The notes under the pieces are model-generated. The model searched no databases. It was not told the origin of the DNA and saw only the letters and a list, made by a program, of their open reading frames with translations. A program made the position numbers and the translations under genes. Positions 1-5,880 of a DNA stretch of 6,699 nucleotides are shown here, piece after piece (position 1 is the stretch's first letter; each line of letters opens with the position of its first letter). The stretch comes from an uncultured Clostridia bacterium (GTDB lineage: Bacteria > Bacillota > Clostridia > Oscillospirales > Acutalibacteraceae), in the NCBI GenBank assembly GCA_945875045.1, contig CAMCIX010000089.1, forward strand, positions 1 to 6,699, written 5' to 3'.

Positions 1-46
1 TACACACTGCATATCGTCGGCAGCGTCAGATGTGTATAAGAGACAG
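1..46. other. Nextera read-1-side adapter with i5 index (library artefact)
   Basis: This is not genomic sequence. Positions 28-46 are the Tn5 mosaic end AGATGTGTATAAGAGACAG. Positions 14-27 are TCGTCGGCAGCGTC, the fixed part of the Nextera read-1 adapter. Positions 6-13 are ACTGCATA, which matches the standard i5 index 506, and 1-5 (TACAC) are the end of the P5 arm. Genomic sequence starts at 47. Anything called across this boundary, including the end of the propeller gene, is artefactual to the left of 47. Confidence 0.98.
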
Positions 47-1929
47 CCTATATAAAGCCCACGGCAGTTTTGCTCGGTCTTGATGTTGAGCTCTGTTTTT
101 AGCCTTTGCACGAATTTTCCGTCCCGATAGGAGTAGACATAATATTCAACACCCGACCTACCCCAGGCGGGGAAGCCGATTAGGTTTTTGCCGTAATCCG
201 CAAGGGTCGCCTTGTGGTTGTAGAGCGATTCTGAAGAATAGGTGGGGAGGTCGGTTTTGGAGCTTTCGGTCACGTTAGACGGGTCGCTTATATCAAACAT
301 AGAAAGCTTTAAGGACCCCGTTTTACCCGTCTGCTCGTCGGCGTTCTGACCTATACCCAACAGCTTACCCCCATAGGGGAAAAGATAGCTTGAAAACCCG
401 GGGATTTTAAGACTACCGATTATTTTGGGATTTTCAGGGTCGCTTAGATCCGCGCTGAAAAGCGGGTCTACCTGACGGAAGGTAACAAAGTAGGCGACGT
501 CTCCCATAAAGCGTACCGAGTAAACCTTTTCGCCCGGTGCTAAATCGGTAATTTTACCTGTTTCCTTTAGCTCGCCGTCTAAAATCACGAGAGAATTTGC
601 GGTATAGTCTGTTGCGATTGCCGCGCGGTCCACGATTGCCGTGGAATATTCCGCCGAGCTTGACGCCGCGTCCTCATCCGCATTTTTCTCTACCGTTTGA
701 TAATTATAATCGGTCAGCACAAATCGGAAATACCCCTTGTACTCGTCTATCGAAAACTGATTTAAAAGACTGCCCTTAAGCTTGCTTGTGGCTTTAAGTG
801 TGATTTCGCCGCCGTCAAGGGAGAAGCGCGCAACCTGTGTAAAGCCGTCGCCGTCTGTATATCCGCAGACTATGATATTTTCGGTGCTTGCGTATACGGT
901 GTAGCTGCCGCCCAATACCGACCGGGTGCCGATAAGCGCGCCATCCTTAATATTATAGCCCGAAACCACGGTATAGCAAGGCTGCGTGCAGTTGTCATAG
1001 AACTTTACCGTTTCCGCCGCGACCGCTCCGCTGTAATCCTTACATTCTATAGAGGGGACAAAGCTTTCAGGAGTGGATTTTTTTATTGCCTCGGGGTTTA
1101 GCTGATAGTCCGAAATAAAGTAAAGCTTATCTCCGATAAGTCGCGATTCGTTGTAGTAGCCGCTTTGCGTACAGCGGGTAAGCTCCTTGGGCGCGCTCGG
1201 GTCGGTAACATCAAAAATCACCGCGACAGAGCTGACGGTAGCTCCCGAATAGTTTTGACCGCAAAGGACAAGACGGTTGCCGCTTAAATACATATCCTCG
1301 CAGGAGGATATATCCGCTTCAATGCTTTTAAGCTGTCGCGGTTTTTCACCCGTCACGTCGATAATTTTCACGATTCGGTTTGGAAATTGAGAGAGAACGT
1401 AGATATATTTACCATCGGTTTTTACAATGTCCGCCTCGTCAACACCCTCTACCTGAGCGGTAGTTTGGCTGTGATCGGCGCCGCTGTCGGCTGTATCGGA
1501 GGCTGTGTCTGCCGCCGCCTCGGTCTTTGTGTTAGTACTCGCCGATCCGTTTGTCCCTGTGTCGGATTCCTCGGCTTCATATAAAACAACATCGTCGTAC
1601 GTGCCGTAATTCTTTATTTTATCCCAGAAAGTGGACTTGAATTTTTTAACGCTGTCGTAAATATCGTCATAGGTCTGCACGGATTTCATCAGGTTGGTAT
1701 TATCAGCCTTATTTATCTTAACTCCGTGTCGCCCCGTGACGACCCCCGCGGAGAAAAGTAATGCTCCGCAAAGCACCGCCGCCACCGCTGTGCCGAAAAC
1801 CGCCCTGCCGCTCCTTTTGGGGGTGGGCTTTTCTTTAAACTGCGCCATTCTGCGGCGGGTTTTGTCCTTAATATAGCCGTCGGGCTTTATATTATCCAAC
1901 TGATTTTTATAATTGCTTTGAAATTTCAT
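47..1929 (-). CDS. Membrane-anchored beta-propeller domain protein (Beta_propel family), 3' end missing
   Basis: About 627 codons are visible from ATG 1929-1927 before the adapter cuts the gene off; no stop is seen. Residues 1-42 are basic and probably cytoplasmic, 43-64 form one hydrophobic membrane segment, 121-158 are a Ser/Thr/Ala/Asp-rich linker, and about 159 onward is the propeller. Hallmarks of the family (Pfam Beta_propel, COG4880, remotely WD40-like) are VEGVDEADIVKTDGKYIY (160-177) and the block at 472-527 containing VDPLFSADLSDPENP and IPGFSSYLFPYG. The last codons (NCRGLYIG) resemble the start of the final family strand, so perhaps 30-40 residues are lost. The start is set by two GGAGG motifs (1934-1938 and 1940-1944) and by the ATGA overlap with the sigma gene. 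By the positive-inside rule the propeller should lie outside the cell. Its biochemical function is not established. Inference: it senses a surface signal and may act as anti-sigma to its partner. The family call is firm; the role is speculative. Confidence 0.93.
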
Positions 1930-1944
1930 AAATCCTCCGCCTCC
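1926..1944 (-). promoter_or_regulatory. Translational coupling junction: ATGA overlap with double Shine-Dalgarno
   Basis: The propeller ATG (1929-1927) and sigma TGA (1928-1926) share bases in ATGA. Two GGAGG motifs lie inside the last sigma codons, at 1940-1944 (10 nt from the ATG) and 1934-1938 (4 nt). This arrangement normally couples translation of the second gene to the first and keeps the two proteins in a fixed ratio, as is common for sigma/anti-sigma pairs. Confidence 0.85.
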
Positions 1945-2423
1945 AAAGCTTTTTTGAGCCGTCCCCGCGCGCGGGACAGTCTGGTTTTAACGGTCGAGGG
2001 GTTGGTCCTTGTAAGCTCGGCGATCTCCGCTACCGAATAGCCCATATAATAATACAGGTGTATCACGGTGCGGTATTTTACGGGGAGCTTCAAAACCTCC
2101 GAAAGCGCGTTTTGGTCGGAATATCCCTCCGCGTCGGGAATATTCTCGTCAAGCGGCTGGGTTTTCTTGAACCACGCCGAGGTAAGCAGACTGTTACTGC
2201 AGTTAACCGTTATGCGAATAAGGGTTGCCTTGACGTGCTCCTCGGACTGCATTTTGCCCCATACCCGCATATAGCGCAAAAACACCTCCTGCAAAATATC
2301 GTCGCTGTCGCTCCTACTGCCCGTGCGCACAAAGGCAAGCCGATAAACCTCGTCGGCATATTTTTGGAACGCCGCTTCGGGCGCAGCATAGTCTATTAGG
2401 TTTAAATGTTCAGCGCTGTTCAT
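1926..2423 (-). CDS. ECF-type RNA polymerase sigma factor (sigma-70 family)
   Basis: This 165-residue protein has the usual length and two-domain plan of extracytoplasmic-function sigma factors, which direct RNA polymerase to a small set of stress or surface-response promoters. Region 2 spans about residues 18-80 and includes the -10-recognition helix with DSDDILQEVFLRYMR (39-53). Region 4 spans about 107-160, with the -35-binding helix-turn-helix in YSVAEIAELTRTNPSTVKTRLSRAR (129-153, read in two parts). There is no C-terminal extension. The ATG at 2423-2421 follows a GAGGGGGAAG ribosome binding site five nucleotides upstream. Its TGA stop overlaps the ATG of the propeller gene (ATGA), so the two are almost certainly co-transcribed and translationally coupled. 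Upstream lies an ECF-like promoter, which suggests autoregulation. The family is clear; the exact ECF group and signal cannot be read from the sequence. Confidence 0.95.
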   Translation of the reverse strand: MNSAEHLNLIDYAAPEAAFQKYADEVYRLAFVRTGSRSDSDDILQEVFLRYMRVWGKMQSEEHVKATLIRITVNCSNSLLTSAWFKKTQPLDENIPDAEGYSDQNALSEVLKLPVKYRTVIHLYYYMGYSVAEIAELTRTNPSTVKTRLSRARGRLKKALEAEDL

Positions 2424-2444
2424 TTTTCTTCCCCCTCGCCTATA

Positions 2445-2472
2445 ATACCGATAAGCGGCGCTAAAGGTTTCA
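2445..2472 (-). promoter_or_regulatory. Candidate ECF-type promoter of the sigma/propeller operon
   Basis: On the minus strand, TGAAAC (2472-2467, continuing CTTT) is followed by 16 nt and then CGGTAT (2450-2445). The -35 half matches the TGAAAC core shared by many Bacillota ECF sigma factors. The -10 half only approximates the usual CGTC/CGTA core. Transcription would start about 15-20 nt before the sigma ATG, just ahead of its ribosome binding site. A-rich sequence lies upstream (about 2473-2500). A SigA reading (TTGAAA and TATTAT) needs a 20-nt spacer and is less likely. Confidence 0.5.
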
Positions 2473-2527
2473 AAAATTTTCCTGTTTTTATGTTTTTTAG
2501 CAGAATTTCTGTATTTGCAATAATTTA

Positions 2528-2557
2528 CCCCCTTTTCGATATGTTGAAAAAAGGGGG
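2528..2557 (-). terminator. Candidate terminator hairpin after thrS
   Basis: A perfect 9-bp stem, CCCCCTTTT with AAAAGGGGG (arms 2549-2557 and 2528-2536), encloses a 12-nt loop and begins 14 nt beyond the thrS stop. On the minus strand it is followed by TAAATTATTG, which is AT-rich but not a clean U-run, so termination may be inefficient and some read-through into the sigma operon is possible. The stem itself is clear; its function as a terminator is moderately supported. Confidence 0.5.
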
Positions 2558-2571
2558 CGGAGTGTATTATA

Positions 2572-4518
2572 TTATTTCCTTATTTTATTTCTGTCCTCGT
2601 CAACAGCGCGGGCGATAAATTCTTCTACGCTCATAGCGCCAAGGTCTCCGTTTTCGCCGCGCTCTCTAACAGAAAGTGTGCGGTTTTCCACCTCGTTATC
2701 GCCGATAACGAGCATATACGGCACCTTGTTAAGTCTCGCTTCACGGATTTTGTAGCCGATTTTTTCGTTGCGGTCGTCAACCTCAACGCGAAGTCCCTGC
2801 TCCTCAAGGAGTTTCTTAACCTCATAGGCGTAATCGAGGTGGCGGTCGGCAATCGGGAGCATTTTAATCTGAACCGGAGCCAGCCACAGCGGGAAGGCGC
2901 CCGCATATTTCTCAATAAGCAGAGCGAGCGTCCTCTCATAACAGCCTATAGAGGTGCGGTGAATGATGTAGGGATTCTTCTTCTGACCGTCGCGGTCAAC
3001 GTATTCCATACCGAACTTTTCGGCGAGGAGCTGGTCAATTTGAATGGTAATCAGGGTGTCTTCCTTGCCGTAGACGTTCTTTATCTGAATGTCAAGCTTG
3101 GGGCCGTAGAACGCCGCCTCACCAATGCCGATTTTGTAGGGGATTTCCAGGTGGTCGAGGATTTTTGCCATAATTCCCTGCGCCTCGTCCCATTGCTCCG
3201 CAGTACCGATATACTTCTCGCGGTTATTGGGATCCCACTTCGAGAAGCGGTAGGAAACGTCCTCGTAAAGCCCCAGAGTTTTAAGCATATAAATAGCAAG
3301 CTCCAGAGAACCCTTAAACTCCTGCTCTAACTGCTCGGGGGTACACATTAAGTGACCCTCGGAAATCGTGAACTGGCGAAGTCTTATTAGCCCGTGCATC
3401 TCGCCGCTGTCCTCGTTGCGGAAGAGGGTAGAGGTCTCGTTATACCTAAGCGGCAGGTCGCGGTAGGAGCGTGCGCGGTTTAAATACGCCTGATACTGGA
3501 AAGGGCAGGTCATAGGACGTAAAGCAAAGCAGTCCTTGGTCTCGTCGTTGGGGTCGCCTAATACAAACATTCCGTCAAGGTAGTGATCCCAGTGACCCGA
3601 AAGCTTGTAAAGCTCTCGCTTTGCCATATAGGGGGTTTTGGTTAACTGCCAGCCGCGGCGCGCCTCCTCGTCCTCCACAAAGCGCTGTAAAATCTGAATC
3701 ATTTTAGCGCCCTTGGGCAGGAGTATGGGCAGACCCTGACCGATAACGTCAACCGTGGTGAAAAGCTCCAATTCTCTGCCTAACTTGTTGTGGTCGCGCT
3801 TTTTCGCCTCTTCAAGCATATTAAGGTGCTCTTCGAGCGCGCTTGCTTTGGGGAACGCCGTGCCGTAAACGCGGCAGAGCATTTTTTTATCCGAATCTCC
3901 GCGCCAGTACGCGCCCGTGGCGGAGGTGAGCTTAAACGCCTTTACCATACCCGTACTCATAAGGTGCGCCCCCGCGCAGAGGTCGGTAAAATCGCCCTGG
4001 GTGTAAAAGCTTATATTATCCCCCTCGGGAATATCGCCGACAAGCTCGACCTTGTAGGGCTCGCCCTTTTCCTCAAAATATTTTACCGCCTCGTCTCTTG
4101 ACATAAGACTGCGTTCGATTTTAATGTCCTCCTTGACGATTTTTTTCATCTCCGCCTCGATTTTTGCAAGGTCGTCGGGGGTGAATTTCTCGTCAATATC
4201 AAAGTCGTAATAAAAACCGTCCTCCACGGCGGGACCTATCGCAAGCTTGGCGGCAGGATAGAGCCTTTTTATCGCCTGTGCCATAATGTGGGAGGCGGTG
4301 TGGCGGAAGGTGCGGCGGCCGTAATCGTCCTCAAAGGTTAAAATTTCAAGGGTGCAGTCGCCGTCCAGCGTATCGCGCAAATCGGCGTTTTTGCCGTTGA
4401 TTACCGCGGCGCAGGCGTTTCTTGCAAGCCCCGGACTAATTTCCTTTGCCGCTTCAAAAGCCGTAATTCCCTCCGGAAATTCCTTAACCGTGTTATCCTT
4501 TAAAGTAACCTTAATCAT
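2572..4518 (-). CDS. thrS: Threonyl-tRNA synthetase
   Basis: This 648-residue class II synthetase activates threonine with ATP, charges tRNA-Thr in the cytoplasm, and hydrolyses mischarged Ser-tRNA-Thr. The domains are complete: TGS (about 1-61); the editing domain with H73, H77, C181 and H185 (HTASH and CAGAH); the catalytic core (about 245-545) with zinc/threonine ligands C338 (MTCPF), H389 (SEGHLMC) and H520 (IIHR), motif 2 around FRNEDSGEMHGLIRLRQF (366-383) and the motif 3 arginine R529 (CYERT); and the anticodon-binding domain (about 548-645). All expected catalytic, zinc and editing residues are present. The SEGHLMC block is like many Clostridia ThrRSs and differs from the DDAHIFC form in E. 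coli. The ATG at 4518-4516 is chosen because GGAGG lies 7 nt upstream and the protein begins at the normal MIKVTLKDN. An in-frame TTG at 4572 lies inside the leader terminator and is rejected. A T-box controls the gene. Confidence 0.98.
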   Translation of the reverse strand: MIKVTLKDNTVKEFPEGITAFEAAKEISPGLARNACAAVINGKNADLRDTLDGDCTLEILTFEDDYGRRTFRHTASHIMAQAIKRLYPAAKLAIGPAVEDGFYYDFDIDEKFTPDDLAKIEAEMKKIVKEDIKIERSLMSRDEAVKYFEEKGEPYKVELVGDIPEGDNISFYTQGDFTDLCAGAHLMSTGMVKAFKLTSATGAYWRGDSDKKMLCRVYGTAFPKASALEEHLNMLEEAKKRDHNKLGRELELFTTVDVIGQGLPILLPKGAKMIQILQRFVEDEEARRGWQLTKTPYMAKRELYKLSGHWDHYLDGMFVLGDPNDETKDCFALRPMTCPFQYQAYLNRARSYRDLPLRYNETSTLFRNEDSGEMHGLIRLRQFTISEGHLMCTPEQLEQEFKGSLELAIYMLKTLGLYEDVSYRFSKWDPNNREKYIGTAEQWDEAQGIMAKILDHLEIPYKIGIGEAAFYGPKLDIQIKNVYGKEDTLITIQIDQLLAEKFGMEYVDRDGQKKNPYIIHRTSIGCYERTLALLIEKYAGAFPLWLAPVQIKMLPIADRHLDYAYEVKKLLEEQGLRVEVDDRNEKIGYKIREARLNKVPYMLVIGDNEVENRTLSVRERGENGDLGAMSVEEFIARAVDEDRNKIRK

Positions 4519-4525
4519 AAAAATA

Positions 4526-4530
4526 CCTCC
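4526..4530 (-). promoter_or_regulatory. thrS ribosome binding site
   Basis: A perfect GGAGG is separated by TATTTTT (7 nt) from the ATG at 4518-4516. It lies directly downstream of the leader terminator's U-run, which fixes the thrS start and excludes the upstream in-frame TTG. Confidence 0.9.
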
Positions 4531-4570
4531 GATAAAAAAATAAGCTCCGCCCCTAAAAAAGGGACGAAGC
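4531..4570 (-). terminator. Regulated intrinsic terminator of the thrS T-box leader
   Basis: On the minus strand, GCTTCGTCCC (4570-4561), a TTTTTTA loop and GGGGCGGAGC (4553-4544) form a 10-bp stem with two G-U pairs, followed by the U-rich run TTATTTTTTTATC. The bases CGTCCC (4566-4561) can instead pair with the T-box to form the antiterminator, so the two structures exclude each other. Confidence 0.93.
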
Positions 4571-4795
4571 AAAAAAACAAAATACTCCGCGGTTCCACCC
4601 GTGTTCCGTTAAAAAACGGCGCTTTAATGTCCTTAACGCAGACAAAACGTCCGTGTTGCTACCCACGGCGCTCAAAGGCGGTGTTCACTCTTTTTCCCTT
4701 TGCGCGGCTTTCAGCCGACGGCGCGCGCTCTCTTTAAAAGGGGATTCAAAAAAGCTACTGTCCTTTTCATCGCTTTAAAACATATCAACATTATT

Positions 4796-4824
4796 ATGAT
4801 ACAACCGCAAATTAATTATGTCAA
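4796..4824 (-). promoter_or_regulatory. SigA-type promoter of the thrS transcript
   Basis: On the minus strand a perfect -35 TTGACA (4824-4819), a 17-nt spacer and -10 TATCAT (4801-4796, one mismatch) predict a start near 4789. That places the whole T-box leader in the transcript. Its -35 lies only 14 bp from the -35 of the divergent dusB promoter. Confidence 0.85.
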
Positions 4825-4838
4825 GCATTTTTTTAAAA

Positions 4839-4867
4839 TTGACTATTTTCGCCTTTTGGTATATAAT
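4839..4867 (+). promoter_or_regulatory. SigA-type promoter of dusB, predicting a leaderless mRNA
   Basis: TTGACT (4839-4844), a 17-nt spacer and a perfect TATAAT (4862-4867) form a strong promoter. The -10 ends only 7 nt before the dusB ATG at 4875, so transcription should begin at, or within one or two bases of, the start codon. No Shine-Dalgarno sequence lies in between. Confidence 0.82.
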
Positions 4868-4874
4868 TCTGTAT

Positions 4875-5843
4875 ATGAGAATAGGAAATATTGAAATAAA
4901 AGGGTTTGCGGCTTTAGCGCCTATGGCGGGGGTCGCCGACCGCGCTATGCGGGAGATTTGCCGCGAGCACGGCGCGGCGTTTACCGTAGGCGAGCTTACA
5001 AGCGCGAGGGGCGTAACCCTTAACGACAAAAAATCTGATTCATTGCTTAGCTGTTCGGACAGGGAAAGACCCTTCGGCTCCCAGCTTTTCGGCAACGACC
5101 CCGAAATTATGGCGCAGGCGGCTAAAAGAGCGCTTAAATTTAATCCCGACTTTATCGACATTAATATGGGCTGTCCCGCTCCCAAGGTGGCGGGTAACGG
5201 CGGGGGGAGCGCGCTTTTAAAGGATCCAATGCTTGCGGAGCAAATAGTACGAGCCGTGGTAAAGGCGGTGAATGTTCCCGTCACGGTCAAAATGCGGACG
5301 GGCTTTGATAAGGACGGTATAACCGCCCCCGAGGTCGCAAAACGGTGCGAGGAGGCGGGCGCGGCGGCTGTTACGGTGCACGGCAGAACAAGGGCGCAGA
5401 TGTACTCGCCGCCCGTTGATTACGATACAATAGCCGAGGTCAAAAGGGCGGTTAAAATTCCCGTTATCGGCAACGGTGACGTTACCGACGGCAAGAGTGC
5501 TAAGTATATGTACGAAAGTACGGGGTGCGATTTTGTATTTGTCGGTCGCGGGGCGCAGGGCAACCCCTTTGTTTTTGAGGAAATAAACGCGTATTTGCGG
5601 GGCGAAAGCTATACTCCGCCTACGCTTGAAGCGAGATTTTCGGTGCTTATCAGACAAATTAAGCTGATGAGCGAATACAAGGACCCGCATATCGCTTTTC
5701 TTGAGGCGAGAAAGCACACGGCGTGGTATATGCACGGTCTTGAGGGGGCGGCGGCTTTAAGGCGTATGTGCGGCGAAATAGACTGTTTTTCGGATATTGA
5801 GGCGATTTGTCAAAAAGCACTTGAACAGAACCCGAATTTATGA
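4875..5843 (+). CDS. dusB: tRNA-dihydrouridine synthase, DusB/NifR3 type
   Basis: This 322-residue flavoenzyme family reduces specific uridines in tRNA to dihydrouridine using FMN and NAD(P)H; the exact target position cannot be read from the sequence. The FMN-binding TIM barrel covers about residues 1-240, with APMAGVAD (15-22), INMGCPAPKV (96-105, catalytic acid Cys100), K139 in TVKMR, H169 in VHGRTR, IGNGDV (198-203) and the phosphate-binding GRGAQGNPF (224-232). The helical tRNA-binding domain is about 245-322. Length is normal for the family and nothing appears broken. The ATG at 4875 gives the typical start MRIGNIEIKG. An in-frame upstream start at 4818 would add 19 residues encoded across the promoter and is rejected. 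There is no ribosome binding site, and the promoter predicts a leaderless message. yebC follows after 37 nt on the same strand. Confidence 0.95.
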   Translation: MRIGNIEIKGFAALAPMAGVADRAMREICREHGAAFTVGELTSARGVTLNDKKSDSLLSCSDRERPFGSQLFGNDPEIMAQAAKRALKFNPDFIDINMGCPAPKVAGNGGGSALLKDPMLAEQIVRAVVKAVNVPVTVKMRTGFDKDGITAPEVAKRCEEAGAAAVTVHGRTRAQMYSPPVDYDTIAEVKRAVKIPVIGNGDVTDGKSAKYMYESTGCDFVFVGRGAQGNPFVFEEINAYLRGESYTPPTLEARFSVLIRQIKLMSEYKDPHIAFLEARKHTAWYMHGLEGAAALRRMCGEIDCFSDIEAICQKALEQNPNL

Positions 5844-5854
5844 TATTATATAAT
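5821..5854 (+). promoter_or_regulatory. Candidate yebC promoter at the end of dusB
   Basis: TTGAAC (5821-5826), a 17-nt spacer and TATTAT (5844-5849) with an upstream TG (TGATATTAT, extended -10) could drive yebC with a 5' leader of about 25 nt. A second -10-like TATAAT overlaps at 5849-5854, but its spacing from that -35 is 22 nt. The -35 half overlaps dusB codons. AT-rich junctions give such matches by chance, so support is modest; read-through from dusB is equally possible. Confidence 0.45.
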
Positions 5855-5880
5855 GTAAATTGAAAGGTTACGGTGAGTTT

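Larger units (their letters stand above)
4519..4789 (-). promoter_or_regulatory. T-box riboswitch leader, threonine-specific (specifier ACC)
   Basis: This roughly 270-nt leader reads the charging state of tRNA-Thr. Stem I has its K-turn (GATGA near 4771-4767, paired region AAAGG 4766-4762 with CCTTT 4678-4674), the AGTA motif (4759-4756) and the specifier loop GTGAACACCG, whose ACC at 4682-4680 is a Thr codon. A stem III hairpin is CCGTG/CACGG (4668-4651). The T-box core GGGTGGAACCGCGG (4600-4587) carries TGGA (4597-4594), which would pair with an uncharged UCCA acceptor end. GGG and GCG of the core pair with CCC and CGT at 4566-4561 to form the antiterminator. Known behaviour of the class: uncharged tRNA stabilises the antiterminator and thrS is transcribed; charged tRNA allows termination. 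An extra CCGTT/AACGG hairpin sits at 4606-4619. The structure was folded by hand. Confidence 0.95.

Noticed and set aside
597..1876. Plus-strand open frames (597-779, 1387-1584, 1694-1876) opposite the propeller gene
   Set aside because: They are short shadows without ribosome binding sites; the minus-strand propeller frame is open throughout and matches a known family.
2058..2399. Plus-strand open frame opposite the sigma factor gene
   Set aside because: It has no ribosome binding site or family features and lies fully within the antisense of a clear ECF sigma gene.
2501..2511. 11-base palindrome CAGAATTTCTG upstream of the sigma gene
   Set aside because: It is short and AT-centred, as expected by chance in an AT-rich gap; no second copy was seen to support an operator.
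4519..4572. Upstream in-frame TTG start for thrS at 4572
   Set aside because: The extra 18 codons would run through the T-box terminator and ribosome binding site; the ATG at 4518 has GGAGG at 7 nt and gives the normal ThrRS N-terminus.
4818..4874. Longer dusB start at 4818 (19 more residues)
   Set aside because: It would translate the promoter itself; the hydrophobic extension is not part of the Dus family, whose start matches 4875.
4775..5290. Minus-strand open frame over the dusB start and divergent promoters
   Set aside because: It is an antisense shadow of dusB; it crosses both promoters and has no recognisable domain.
5860..5880. TTG start seven codons upstream of yebC
   Set aside because: Family members begin at MSGHSKW or MAGHSKW; the added residues are unconserved and the spacing to any ribosome binding site is worse.
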